A stretch of DNA of 64,000 nucleotides from Sophora flavescens (Eukaryota; Streptophyta; Magnoliopsida; Fabales; Fabaceae). The notes below the pieces were generated by a model, which worked only from the letters and a program-made list of their open reading frames with translations, ran no database searches and was not told where the DNA came from. Position 1 is the stretch's first letter. Every line of letters starts with the position of its first letter. The DNA is taken from assembly GCA_030762895.1 (NCBI GenBank), contig CM061066.1:120622715-120686714 (forward strand), in the 5' to 3' direction. Below, one piece after another: positions 10,906-21,699 of the stretch. The translations under genes and the position numbers were made by a program.

Positions 10906-13900
10906 CCATACAGCGCCTTCTTTAACATAACATCAGGCTTATGTTTTACTGTAAATACCCATTTACAACCAACAGTTCTTTTTCCTTCTGGTAAGGTCAC
11001 AATATCCCATGTTTGATTTCTTTCTAATGCTCGCATCTCTTCAGCCATGGACTCTACCCATTTAGGATCATTCGACGCTTCTTGTACTCTTGTGGGAATG
11101 GTAACAGCTGACATTTGATTCACAAAGGCTTGAATAGAACAAGGTAAATGTTCAGCAGAGACATAATGAGCAATAGGATACTTCACTGTCTTTGAATTAT
11201 TAGGTGAATATCTCTCTGGTGGTTTTCCCCTATTACTCCGAGGAGGTAACCGATACCTGCTGCCATCACTAGAAACAAGTGGAACATGATCATTAATTAA
11301 ATTGTTAGTATTAACCCCAAAATCAATACATACCTCAGGAACATCAACAGAGGGAAGATCATTGGTGGGTACTGTAGGTATAAAGAGAGGTCTTGTAGGA
11401 CTTTGGAGTGTCACTAAATCTGTAGTATCATATTCTGGTGTTGTCAGATCAGGCCCTGAATAATCTGAAGACTCTTGACTAGGAAAAGTCATATTTACAT
11501 CTGGAAGCACAATCATCCAATTCGGCCCTTCAACGCTCATCTCCCCTTGAAGAGATGAAGTGGATGTGGGCAGAGAAAATTACATTTATGCTTCAGAGAA
11601 GGTTACATCCATAGTCACATAAAATTGTCGAGTAGGAGGGTGATAGCACTTGTAGCCTTTTTTATGAGGTAAATACCCGACAAACACAAACTTTAATGCA
11701 CACGGATCTAGCTTGGTACGTTGATGTTTATGAAGATGAACAAATGCAACACACCCAAAAACTCTGGGTGTTAATGTTAAGTTGGAAGGGATGTTGACAT
11801 AAGCAGAGAGTTTTTCCAAAGGTTTTTTGAAGTGGAGAACACTACTAGGTACTCGGTTCATCATATAAACATCATACAAAATAGCATCTACCCAAGAAGT
11901 GGGTTGCATATGAGCATCAATCAGACATGCACGTGTGATATCAAGTATATGGTGATTTTTCCTTTCTGCCACACCATTTTGTTGGGGTGTATAAGTACAT
12001 GTGGTCTCATGGATAATACCATGATCTTGAAAATATGACTGTAAAACTTGGCTGACAAATTCACCGCCATTATCAGACCTTAAAACTTTCACATTAGCAG
12101 AAAACTGAGTTTATATCATCTTATGAAATAAGCGGAAGCATTCATACACATCACTTTTATTTTTCATCAAATAGAGCCAAGTCATGCAACTACAATCATC
12201 AACAAAAATCATAAACCAATGATGTCCAGATATGGTAGAAAGTGGGGCAGGACCCTACACATCAGAATGAATCAAAGCAAATGGTTCAGTCATCTTATTA
12301 GAACTCAAAGGATAAGTAGTACGATGACCTTTTGCCAAAACACAAACATCACAATGAAAATCTGAAGGATTACAATCTGAGAACAAGGAAGGAAACAAGT
12401 GTTTAATGTAACCAAAAGAAGCATGACCAAAATGGCGATGCCACATCCAAATTTGATGCTTCTTAGCACATGTAGAACCTTGAATAGTCAATGCACTCCC
12501 AGAGCATATATCATCCACATAATAAAGTCCTCCTCTCTTAGTACCATGCCCAATAATCTCCTTGCTGGTGAGATCCTGAAGAAGGCAGAAATGAGGATAT
12601 ATTAATACTAGACAATTTAATTGTTCAGTTACTTGAGGTACAGACAAGAGATTATTTGAGAGTGAAGGAACAAGTAATGTTTGTTCTAATGATAAAGATG
12701 GTGTCAACATTACTGTGGCCGCACTAGTCACAGGGCAAGACACACCATTAGCATTAAATACATGTGAACGATGTGGTGTACTTGTAGTCTGCAAAAGCGA
12801 CTGATCATAGGTCATGTGATCGGTAGCACCTGAATAAATGATCCATCCAGTGTCTTTGGCAGAATCAATATTAATAAAAGCAAAGCCAATATTACCTGAT
12901 GGATAACTATTTAAGTGAGGGTCAAGAATAGAACCACCAGATGTAGTTGTGACCGATGTTGGCGCTACTACAATGGATGATGAATTGGTGGGAGACATCA
13001 TCACTACAGCTTTACCATCCTTCTTGTCTCCATCCTTTCGGTTAAGTCGATCACGAGATTTTCGGTCATTGAAACTCTCCCACCAATCCGGGTATTCGTT
13101 CAACTTGAAGCAATTTTCAACAACATGTTTAGGATTGCCACAATGAGTGCAACCACCCTCACTACCACCATGAGTTTTGGATATAGGTCGATTTTGTGTT
13201 AAGGAAGTTTTGGCTGCCATAGCCACACTAGGAGTCGTATGACTATTAAGCATCGTGTTCCTTCTCTGCTCCTCACTTCTAATAGTAGCGAAAGCACTCT
13301 CCGGATTGGGAAAAGGCTCTGTACAAAGAATGTCACTCTGAACATGATCATACGTATCATCCAGGCCATCCAAAAAAGTATAGACACGTTCTTCATCAAT
13401 TTCTTTATGTCGAGCTCGTATAACATCAGGTTGTGTGAACACCATTGACTTACGATAATCCAGCTCTTGCCATATTGCACGCAAGTCAGCATAATAGGTC
13501 GAAACCGATTTACCTTCTTGCTTCATCTGCATAACTCAACGAGAGAGATCATAGATAACTGACCTGTCAGCCCCTTCATAATAGGTCCGAGATACAGCAG
13601 CCCAAATACTCTTCGCCGTGGTAGACGAACAAACAAATTCATTACATCAGGTTCCATGGCACCGATGAGCCAACCTTTAACAATGGCATTCTCCATACTC
13701 CATCTCTCATGTGAAGCATCATTCTTAGAGGGCTCCTGAGTTTCTCCAGTTAAATAACCCAATTTGCCACGACCCGCAACAAACGTCTCGACAACCTGTG
13801 ACCAAAGGGAATAATTCACACCATTAAGCTTCACACCATACAGAATGAACGTGGGCTCTGGTGCAAGACTCATAGTTTGAACATTGGAAACAGGTGGTGT

Positions 13901-13966
13901 TTCAGTATGAGACAAATTTCTATATGGAGAGGTGGAAGGGGTTTGGGTTTTAGATAGGTCACTCAT
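10906..13966 (-). pseudogene. Copia Gag, protease, integrase and start of RT (broken)
   Basis: The reading starts at 13966 (MSDLSKTQTPSTSPYRNLS), with a Gag core containing LNGVNYSLWSQVV. It shifts frame near 13525 and continues at 13532 with MQMKQEGKSVSTYYADLR. A zinc knuckle CTHCGNPKHVVENC lies near 13130. The protease motif reads WIIYSGATDHMT (12825-12845): the catalytic Asp of DSGA is Tyr. A pre-integrase HRHFGH...CDVC follows. The integrase core continues at 12092 (LRSDNGGEFVSQ, YTPQQNGVAERKNHHIL). The linker and RT start (QTWDIVTLPEGKRTVGCKWV) end at 10911, where the solo LTR intervenes. Stops lie near 12110 and 11584. The element is dead in several places. Confidence 0.85.
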
Positions 13967-14012
13967 GGTAGCCGTGAAGAGAAGAAAATAAAAAACCTAT
14001 TCTCTGGTACCA

Positions 14013-14220
14013 AGTCAAATAGGGTAAAATAGAGTTTTGTGTATTATTCTCTGTTTAAGGAGGCATTTATATTCTTACAATGAGGTAAAGAAATATCCTA
14101 ATTAGGAAAAAGAATACAATCCCTATAATTATGTTGTTTCCTATATTTACAAGATATTTCAAATTAATACATAATTACAGTCCTAAATCTGCACAATTAC
14201 AACCATGAATCACGCCAACA
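14013..14220 (-). repeat. Copia 5' LTR (208 bp)
   Basis: Upstream LTR of the minus-strand copia element, followed by the Met-tRNA primer-binding site TGGTACCAGAG on the minus strand at 14012-14002. Confidence 0.88.
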
Positions 14221-14859
14221 ACTTCTTCTTTTTCTATTTAAAAAAGTGTAATTTTTTTATCCAATTGATTTCAAATATCATTATTTTTATGGTGTTGATG
14301 ACCTTTTTGTGATAGGTGCAAGCATTACAGAAGAAGATGCAGGATTCAAGCTCCATGCTGCAATGAGATCTACTCATGTCGTCATTGTCAAGGTGAGGCA
14401 ACGGTATCTATTGTTTTTTTCCATAGTAATTTTTTTTTGGTGTCTTTTCAGCTTAAAAATCTTGTTTTTTTGCTTTTATCTAATATGGGTATGTGTTATT
14501 TCTCTCATCAGAGCATGCTAAGCAACCCTTTTGATTGGCACAAACTCGTTCACTGGATGTTAAACAAGTAAGTATAAATGGATAAAGAATGTTTTTTGCA
14601 CATCATTGCTTACATCTTACTGGTTTAAGAAATCAAAGGTTGAGAGAGCTTGTGTTGAGATGTATGTTTTGTTGCAATATTTTAGAGATAAGACAATTAG
14701 AACATGAACATACTTTTAACCTCAATTTATGGTATGTATATATAAAACAACAATTAGATTTAGCATATAGAAATGCCAAAAACCAAAGAAGAATCCAAAT
14801 CTACCAAAATAGCATGAAAATTGTGATCAAGATTGTGTGAGACTGTGAGGTAAGCAGAG

Positions 14860-15150
14860 AATTATAATTTGATTTTGCCCAAGGGAAGAAGACTTACTGT
14901 GCTGTGGTGGTGACGGTGGCGCTGCTCTGGTGGTGCCGGTGGTGGCGCTTCTCTGGCCGTGCGGAGGAAGACAGACCTGAGAGAGAGAGAAATGGTTAGA
15001 AAGAGAGAGAGAGACAGAGACAGAGATAGAGAGAAATGGAGAGGGAGAGGGAGAGATCTTACCTGACGGCGATGGCTGCAGGATGGTGGCTGGAGCTCAC
15101 GAGGAAGAGAGAATGAGTGAGAGAGAGAGAAGTTTCGTGAAATGAGGAAG
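14860..15150 (-). promoter_or_regulatory. Probable 5' untranslated exon(s) of the CACTA transposase gene
   Basis: Read on the minus strand, a CT-rich leader (CTTCTCTCTCTCTCACTCAT) is followed by GCAGCCATCGCCGTCAG and a consensus donor GTAAGATC near 15055. A second GC-rich block lies at 14890-14975. The place, just inside the 5' subterminal array, is where En/Spm transcripts begin. (GA)n runs at 14985-15055 are part of this block. No protein can be assigned. Confidence 0.35.
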
Positions 15151-15189
15151 AAAGGGGGGTTCTGGCGGATTTAAGGATTTTAATATTAA

Positions 15190-15535
15190 TGACCGAAATA
15201 TTCAGTCACTATTTCGGTCACTAAATGAGCCTATTGAAATTCAAATTCTTAAAGTTAGTGACCGAATAAGCGATCGGTGTAAATTTTAACCAGCGGTGAC
15301 CGGTTTAGCGACCGAAAATTCCAACAAATTCTGACTTTTGATTTCTACCATTTAGCGATCGAAAATAGTGACCGAATTTCCTTGCCACCAAGCATTTCGG
15401 TCGCTATTTTGGTCACCAAATGAATTATATCAATTGTTCTCCTAGATCCTAAAATCGGTGGCTATTTCGGTCGCGAACTGCTACTAAAATTTCCGGTCGC
15501 TATTTTCAGTCGCTAAATGACCTTTTTTTGCAGTG
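15190..15535. repeat. CACTA subterminal repeat array (5' side) and terminus
   Basis: Dense GTGACCGAA/TTCGGTCACTA and AGCGACCG motifs in both orientations end at CAGTG, followed by the TTA duplication. They are counterparts of those at 3300-3620. Confidence 0.8.
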
Positions 15536-15540
15536 TTACT

Positions 15541-15955
15541 AAACACACACACACACCCACACACCTATATATATATGTAAGGTGGTCCCCATAAAATTCC
15601 ATACTGTTAAAGTACCATCATGGGTATCATTTGCTATTAAAGAATCTACATATTTTTCGATGAGGTAATGCTACTTATACTTTAAATTATTGGCGTCATT
15701 TGACTATGTTTTCATTTTACATGTGATGAAAGAAATCAATGAAATCACTAACAAGCTTTGACAAGGTTTGTAACAGAAATCTTAAGATATTTTGAATGTC
15801 ATGTATTTGATATTGAGTGCAAAATTATTATTTAGTTAAGAGGTTGTGGTTGGGAAACTCTCTCTTTGAGAAAGTTAGTTCTTTTTATATCATCCAAATA
15901 TGTTAGTTGATTTTTTATTATTATTTTATGTTATATGTATTTAGTCTTGGCTATG
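15541..15955. other. CA microsatellite and unremarkable AT-rich DNA
   Basis: A short (AC)n tract with interruptions occupies 15541-15566 and a (TA)n run follows. The remainder to ~15955 shows no ORF, repeat or element end that I can support. Confidence 0.5.
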
Positions 15956-16260
15956 AGTGGGAATAGACCAAGCAAGACTAGGCCCTGACATAAATAGGTA
16001 TGACATGTGTTCCAATCTTAAGGCCTGAGACTAGTCTATTAGCCAGATATAGACAAATGTTTAAGGCCTGACCTGACTTATTTCAAAGTCTGACATGTCC
16101 CGGAAGCCTGAATAAAGGCCTACTTTTGAACAACGCCTTCAAATAGACCTCTACCTATAAATATATCATAGGTCTTCACTTGTAAATAATCTTGTAGGCA
16201 TCTAATGATAAAGGTGTCGGTAGGCCTATACCAATATATAGGTCATTAGGCCTTCATAAG
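15955..16260. mobile_element. Truncated hAT element related to the one at 17421
   Basis: It starts GAGTGGGAATAGACCA and contains AGGCCTGACCTGAC, AGCCAGATATAGAC and AAGTCTGACATG, all shared with the left arm of the element at 17421-18715. Its right part is cut off where a copia LTR fragment begins near 16261. Confidence 0.5.
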
Positions 16261-16669
16261 GGTTGCTTTGAGTGTTTAACCTTCTGAAAATCTTGATCCT
16301 TGTGAAATAAACCTTCAGCGTCTTCTAATTGAGTAGACAACTCGCAAAAGTTCACCAGTCTTCGCGTGTTCTTCACTGAGAGACACCAGACGAGAGAGAG
16401 CTTCATTAGATGGGTTGACTCTTCTATGCATAAAGTCAACATTTTCAGATAAGCTATTAGACATGTGAAACTTCTTCAACAGAAGGATTAACTTTACTCA
16501 TCAGATGAGTGTTCTTCACTTTTGACCAAGAAAATCTTAGGGCAGACAAGTGATTATAATACTTAAATAATAATCTGCACACTAAGAAGACATGTCAGCA
16601 ACCAACCCAAATGTTTAGTTTTCATCAAAACTTAAGGCAAATGCACATCAGACATTTTGAGACTTAACA
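16261..16669 (-). repeat. Copia LTR fragment (SIRE/Maximus-like), minus strand
   Basis: On the minus strand the 5' end reads TGTTAAGTCTCAAAATGTCT, close to the LTR start at 253 (TGTTAAGTC). About 410 bases remain; the 3' part of the LTR is missing. Sequence from 16670 to 16930 is AT-rich without features. Confidence 0.5.
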
Positions 16670-16934
16670 AATAGAAGAAATAAAAAATTATAAAAATTAT
16701 TGAATTTTATTGTTATATTTAAAACATTATATTTTAAGTAAAATTAGATTTAAAATAACACTAAATTTGTTTTTGAAAGACAAAAATGATGATATTATTT
16801 AACATAAGGACCAGATTGTACAATCTAACCTTGTCTAATAATTTTTTGTATTTTTCAGAGTGACTTAATTTATTATAATGGGCTTTTTATTTGAATGAGA
16901 TAATTCTTTATGTTTTTTTATACGGGTGATAAAA

Positions 16935-17160
16935 AATTAGAGTGAATCATCATTTTGGTCCCTAATATTATAGGGTGGTGAAAGTTGGTCCCTCAAATTA
17001 ATAAATAGGCAAAAAGTCCCCTAAATTGAAAAAAAAAAGTCAATCATATTAGTCTAATTTGATGATATTTTTTAATTTATGGACCATATCGTAATGACCT
17101 TTTTTCAATTTGGGGGACATTTTTGTCTATTTCTTAGCGTGATAATCCAACTTCTCTTCA
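16935..17160. mobile_element. MITE-like repeat with GGTCCCT inverted segments
   Basis: TTTTGGTCCCTAATATTATAGG and TTGGTCCCTCAAATTAAT on the left face a looser inverted counterpart (AATTTGGGGGACATTTTTGTC) on the right. The style matches the better-preserved element at 35459-35956. The ends are not well defined. Confidence 0.35.
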
Positions 17161-17849
17161 CACTACAATTTGGCGCTACAATGGTGATTCGCTCAAAAAG
17201 ATATATCTTTAGTTTTCTGTCTAGGAGACTTAAAAAAAAATAATTAAAAATAAATAAAATGCTAGTAATAAGTGCGGTAACTTGTTACCAAAAAAAAAAG
17301 TGTGGTAACTAAGAAGGCATTTTCAAATATGAAGACGAATTTCACCAAGTGCATGGAGCTTAATAAGTTTGTTGACATTGTTATTGTTGTCATGGAGAGC
17401 TTAATATATAAGGTTGTTGATAGGGATGAGAATAGTCCAGGCCAGACTTTAGCTAAATAAGCCTGCCCTGTTTCAAAAATATAAAGTTTAAGCCTGGCCT
17501 ATTACCAGATATAGACTATTTTTAAGGCCTGACCTGACCTTTTTAAAAGTCTGGCCTGACCTAAAAGTCTACTTGAAGGCCTGTTATCTAAACTAACTTG
17601 ACTTATCATATAAACTGAATACTGGAAAAGAAAAGAAAACCACAGAATAAAAACTACTACAATGCATCCAAGCTCATCTTTCAACTCCAGGATTCCAACA
17701 ATCAACTCAATATTGAAGATGAATCAACATCAAATTTGTCAAGAATGCAAGAAACAAACATACAAGCCAATCAAATAAAAATTATGGCTGAATTCTATTA
17801 CCTTATAATAGGCATCAACGTCAAACAATGTAAAAATCAACAAATAAAA

Positions 17850-18130
17850 GAAGAATAAGAAGCCTCGCCACAACGTCATCGGGTTCAAATCGGCGAGCAT
17901 ACTCCTCGGCAGCAATCATAGCGGCGGAGCCCTTACGCTGCAGGGCGACGCGCTTGGCCTTCATGGACGTGGACTCGCCCAACGCGTTAGGACCAACGGG
18001 GACGCCATCGGGAGCAGGATGCGATGGCAGGAGGAGGCACAACCTTGGTTACGACAACCTAGACGGCATCGGTGCGGGTATCGGTGACGAATTCGCGAAG
18101 CACGGCAACGTCGTGAAGGAAGCCATTGCT
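17850..18130 (-). pseudogene. GC-rich gene fragment carried by the hAT element
   Basis: On the minus strand an ATG near 18127 opens MASFTTLPCFANSSPIPAP, which looks like a transit or leader peptide. After a frame interruption it continues HPAPDGVPVGPNALGES and then MKAKRVALQRKGSAAMIAAE..YARRFEPDDVV. The segment is GC-rich in an AT-rich setting and reads like real protein. I suspect the N-terminal part of a nuclear zinc-finger (RING/FYVE/PHD-like) protein from the MKAKR...YARRFE pattern, but this is weak memory. There is at least one frame break, so it is non-functional. Confidence 0.35.
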
Positions 18131-18148
18131 TGGAGCGTGGAGGGCGCG

Positions 18149-18215
18149 CGAGACGAAGCAGGGTGGCGGCCGGAGGAGGGAGACGAAGCAGGGTGGCGGC
18201 CGGAGGAGGGAGACG
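18149..18215 (+). repeat. Two-copy 30-bp GC-rich tandem repeat
   Basis: GACGAAGCAGGGTGGCGGCC plus GGAGGAGGGA occurs twice, followed by a partial third copy (GACGAAGAAGG). Confidence 0.8.
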
Positions 18216-18723
18216 AAGAAGGTGTGAGTGTGATTAGGGTTTACACATATTGAGGAATGAAGAAGGGTGGCAGCTGACTAGATAGATGAAAAAGGGTTTA
18301 CACAGATTGAGGAATGAAAAAGGGTGACTGCAGGTGTGAGACAGTGAGAGTGATTAGGGTTTTTTGGGAGTGTTTCAGCTACTTATTAGGATTTAGGGAA
18401 TAAATATTTGATTTTTTAATAAAAATAATCTTGTATTATATTATATAAATATTATATAATTATAATTATATATTATATAATTATATACTTAATTTAAAAT
18501 AATTTTAGTTTTTAACAGGCCGGCCTATCAGGCTTAACAAGCTTTTTCATAAGCTTAAGACTGGCCTATTTAATTAAAGAGGCTCTTTGAAAAGCCTAGA
18601 CCTGGCCTTTTTGTTAAATAGGCCAGGCCTTAAACACGCTAGGTTATAGGCCCCTGTCGGTCGGCCCGACCTATTCCCACCCCTAGTTTTTTTTTTTGAC
18701 TGAATCCCACCCCTAGTTGTTGA

Positions 18724-19131
18724 CATTGTTATTGCTGCCATGGAGAATATACATAAATAAACTTTTTAACTTCTCTATAATAACAATTTAACAACCCATA
18801 ATATTAGAGATTAAGATGAAAAGGAAAATTGTAGGCTAAACTACATATCTCTTTTAATTTTCGTCAACAATTCACCCCAAACCATCTTCACTTGCTAGCA
18901 TATGAGTTTTAAATAGAGAAATTCTCTCCTTTCTTTTTCTCTCTCTTGCATGTGCATGCTGCCCAAGGAATCATCCACTCATGTGCCTGCTGCTGCTCAT
19001 CCAATTTATGTGGAATTATGAAAATAGCCAAAAGTTACTTGGTGTGATTCGATCCATGGAGCCTATCAATATCATGCTTCTCGATCTACCGATGTACCAC
19101 ATAAATTAGTTCGGAAAGGTTTGATAAATAA
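18724..19131. other. No recognisable feature
   Basis: AT-rich sequence between the hAT element and the large Mutator-like element. GTTGACATTGTTATTG plus CCATGGAGA repeats a segment seen at ~17371-17400, so the hAT inserted in or next to a small duplication. No ORF or element end is supported. Confidence 0.4.
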
Positions 19132-19140
19132 TTTATATAT

Positions 19141-20108
19141 GGTGAACTCTCTGGTGCCAAACAAATTTTTTGGGTAACATTTACCCTGCTTAGGTGACCA
19201 AATAAGATAATGCCAACTCAAATTTAGTATGACACCTCATCTTTAACATAAATAACCCATTATTATTTGTTTAAAAGTCCCACCTATTTTTATCTTTTAA
19301 CTTTGACCCCAAAAGGTCTTGCTTGCAAAAATCAAAGTTAAATCCCTATCATCACCTTCATCCCCCATCTGCACCACCACCACTTCACCATAGTGAAAGT
19401 GTGTGCAATCACCACGTCCAGCTCATCCACAATGAACCTGTCACAACCTGTCCTTAGCCGCTCCTGCTGCGAAGTCGGCAATCCACTGCCGAGACCCTCC
19501 AAGAACTGCCACGGATCCAAAAGACGCGAGCTCCCCCACCGGCGCAACCCCATCACAACCACGAACCAGAGTGCGTGACGACGGGGCCACCCCATCGCAT
19601 AGCCCGTACTAGTCACGAACCACCGTCCACCAGTGTGTCGTCAAAACTCCACCGCGTTTAGCACTCTTACATTGCCAGTTACAGTCATAAAGCCATTTGT
19701 GCAGGGTTGATTTTTTGTGGTGTGGGAGAAGGCCATTCGGGTCAATATAGGAGGCCCAATTCCTTTAGAAAAACTTTGAAAAAAATCTTTCTACTGGGAC
19801 TAGAGTTAATTCTCATGTGGTAGTGGGATTTCAATTGTATTTTTTCTTTTAGGCTCTAAATTATTAAAGAATAAATCAATTAAAAATATTCCCTCTTCTA
19901 AAAATAAATAAAAATAACTAAAAAAATAGAATATCTAAAAGGATGGGAAAAAAAGATTAAAATCTCCTTTTCTAATCAAAAAAAAACTAGAAGGTTTAAT
20001 TAGCTAATTTGATTGCAATGATTCATTTTAGTTGATTTTCTAAGATTGGAATGAGAACAAAAGTTATATATAATATATAAATTAAGAATATGAAAAATGA
20101 TATCAAAG
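19141..20108 (+). repeat. Left long terminal inverted repeat of the Mutator-like element
   Basis: Inverted partner of 28965-29926. Both arms hold a GC-richer stretch (19330-19640 here), e.g. AATGAACCTGTCACAACCTG matching the reverse of the segment near 29620. Small ORFs in this stretch occur in both arms and look incidental or captured; none is recognised. Confidence 0.85.
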
Positions 20109-20164
20109 GTATGAACTTTTTTTTTTACAAAGGTTGGACATTTTACTTAAAATCACATCAACAA

Positions 20165-21690
20165 ATAAATTTCTAAGGAATGATGATGATAACACTGATA
20201 AACCTAAAGCTCAGTGGACTGTTATAGAAAAGACTAAGTGGGAGCTAAATCATAAAGCAAGGTATTCCTTGATGTGTGCTCTCAGTTAGGAAGAATTTGA
20301 AAAGATCCATGCGTGTGGATCTGCTAAGGAAATCTGGGATACTCTCGAAGTTACTCATGAAGGAACAACAAAAGTGAAAGAAACCAAGATAAACATGCTT
20401 GTACGAAAGTATGAGTTATTTACTATGGAAGAAAGAAAAAGCATTGCTCAGATGATATGAAGATTTCAGACTATCACAAATAATCTGAAGTCACTGGAAA
20501 AAATATACACCAATGCTGAGAAAGTTGGCAAAATTCTAAGAATTCTACCCAAACAGTGGAGACCTCTGGTTACAGTAATAACTCAAACCAAAGATCTCAC
20601 AACTCTTCAAATGAGTGATCTTCTTGGAACTTTAAAAGTTCATGAGCAGGAGCTGAATGAAGACAGCTCAAATAAGAAAGGAAAGACCATTGCTCTCAAG
20701 GCAGAGAAAGAATCTTCAAAAGCTCTAAAGGTTGAAGAATCAGATCAAGAGTCAGACACCTCTGAAGAAGACTCGAACGGTGATGATTAAATGTTATTAC
20801 TGACTAGAAAAGTGAAGAAGTTATGGAAGAAGAAGAATTTCAGAAAGTATAAAACTTTCAAGAAGTTCAATAAAGAAAAATTCTTCAAAGAAAACAATAG
20901 TTATGACAAAAGTACTATTGTATGCTATGAATGTAAGAAGCCATGACACTTCAAATCGGAATGTCCTCAGTTGCAAAAGCAACCCTTCAAAAAATCCTAC
21001 AAAAAGAAAAGGAAAGGGATGATGGCAACCTGGGAAGATCTTGATGACAGTTCATCTGATGAAGATGCAGAAGGCGAAGAGGAAAATCTATGTCTCATGG
21101 TAGATGCTAACTCAGACTCTGAGGTAATTTCTTATTTTAAGGATTTGCAAGATGCCTGTGATGAATTAATTGAGGAATCTAACTGTTTAACTAAGGCTTT
21201 TAGAACACTTAAGAGGCAATATGTGAAACCCCTAAAAAAGCATGAACATAAGACTCAAGAGTCTGATAAGCTGTCTCAGGAAAACATTAAGCTTAAAGCT
21301 GAAAAGCTTAAGGCTAAGATCACAGCTGAGACGCCACAATCTGAAGAAGTTGTCAAACTTCAACAGAAGGTTGAAGTGCTCACCTCTGATCTTGCCCGTT
21401 TTGTCAATGGAAGAGATAACCAGACTATGTTATTAGCAAGACAGAGACTCTCTCTTGATAAGACTGGTATAGGATTCATTGACAAGACACATCATAAAGT
21501 ATCTAACAAAGTCTTAGGACAAAATCTAAACCTCTTTATGATAAGGTCATTACTTACAAAAGTAGTTGTAAAAACTGTGGAAAAACTAGACATATCACGC
21601 CTAAGTCTATTCACACAAGAAAGAAGTTGTCACAAACTTCAAGAACTAACAAAAAAGGACCCAAGAGAATATGGGTACCTAAAGCTTTGA
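20165..21690 (+). pseudogene. Copia copy A: 5'-truncated Gag with zinc knuckle
   Basis: The sequence begins inside Gag (matching copy B from ~24417) and encodes AQWTVIEKTKWELNHKARYS, EIWDTLEVTHEGTTKVKETK and the zinc knuckle CYECKKP-HFKSECP near 20920, where a stop replaces Gly. In-frame stops also occur near 20288 and 20458. The open part 20971-21690 encodes KKSYKKKRKGMMATWEDLDD, an acidic DSSSDEDAEGEEE stretch and a Lys/Glu-rich coiled coil. Domain order fits SIRE/Maximus-like Gag (UBN2). The 5' LTR and first ~175 bases of Gag are missing. Confidence 0.8.
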
Positions 21691-21699
21691 TTATTCCTT

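Larger units (their letters stand above)
7750..14220 (-). mobile_element. 6.5-kb Ty1/copia retrotransposon, minus strand
   Basis: Two 208-bp LTRs (7750-7957 and 14013-14220) are nearly identical and of equal length. On the minus strand the LTR begins TGTTGGCGTG. A primer-binding site TGGTACCAGAG (14002-14012) adjoins the 5' LTR, and a purine tract TTGAGAGGGAG precedes the 3' LTR. Flanks GCTTC (7745-7749) and ACTTC (14221-14225) match at 4 of 5. It sits in intron 1 of the captured CHY-RING fragment. The polyprotein is broken by frameshifts, stops and a solo LTR (8943-10905). Confidence 0.9.
7676..14567 (+). pseudogene. Captured CHY-zinc-finger/RING E3 ligase fragment (exons 1-3)
   Basis: Exon 1 (7676-7725) encodes MEPFAIERLDFGNMGY and ends at donor GG|GTACTT. 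Exon 2 (14316-14403) follows acceptor GTGATAG and encodes GCKHYRRRCRIQAPCC then NEIYSCRHCQGEAT. Exon 3 (14512-14567) encodes SMLSNPFDWHKLV and ends at AACAA|GTAAGT. Phases fit exactly (50+88=138 nt, then phase 0). The spaced Cys/His residues match the start of the CHY zinc finger in the plant MIEL1/RZFP34 family, ubiquitin ligases with CHY, CTCHY and RING domains. In exon 3 a one-base deletion breaks the frame before GATGTTAAACAA (DVKQ), and TGG replaces an expected Arg codon. The rest of the CHY domain, CTCHY and RING are absent. Intron 1 is filled by the copia element at 7750-14220. It lies inside the CACTA borders, so I infer gene capture. Family assignment is from memory of motif layout. 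Confidence 0.7.
3283..15535 (-). mobile_element. 12.25-kb CACTA (En/Spm) transposon carrying nested insertions and a captured gene
   Basis: The right end reads TTTTTTTGCAGTG, i.e. CACTGCAAAAAAA on the other strand. The left end reads CAATACAAAAAAAAACC, one base off CACTA. Both ends are flanked by TTA (3280-3282 and 15536-15538), the 3-bp duplication CACTA elements make. Both subterminal regions (3300-3620, 15190-15530) are packed with short GCGACCGA/TCGGTCGCTA repeats in both orientations, the usual transposase-binding arrays. The transposase remnants read on the minus strand, so the 5' end is at 15535. It contains two nested MITEs, a copia element with a solo LTR inside, and CHY-RING gene exons. 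Confidence 0.85.
17421..18715. mobile_element. hAT-type transposon, non-autonomous, 1.3 kb
   Basis: The ends TAGGGATGAGAATAG and CTATTCCCACCCCTA-type are inverted and flanked by the exact 8-bp duplication GTTGTTGA (17413-17420, 18716-18723). Arms are rich in AGGCCTGACC/GGCCAGGCCT. The right terminus is partly duplicated (CCCACCCCTAG occurs at ~18678 and ~18707, separated by a T run). The interior holds a GC-rich gene-like segment (17850-18130) and 30-bp tandem repeats (18149-18215). No transposase is present. Confidence 0.75.
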
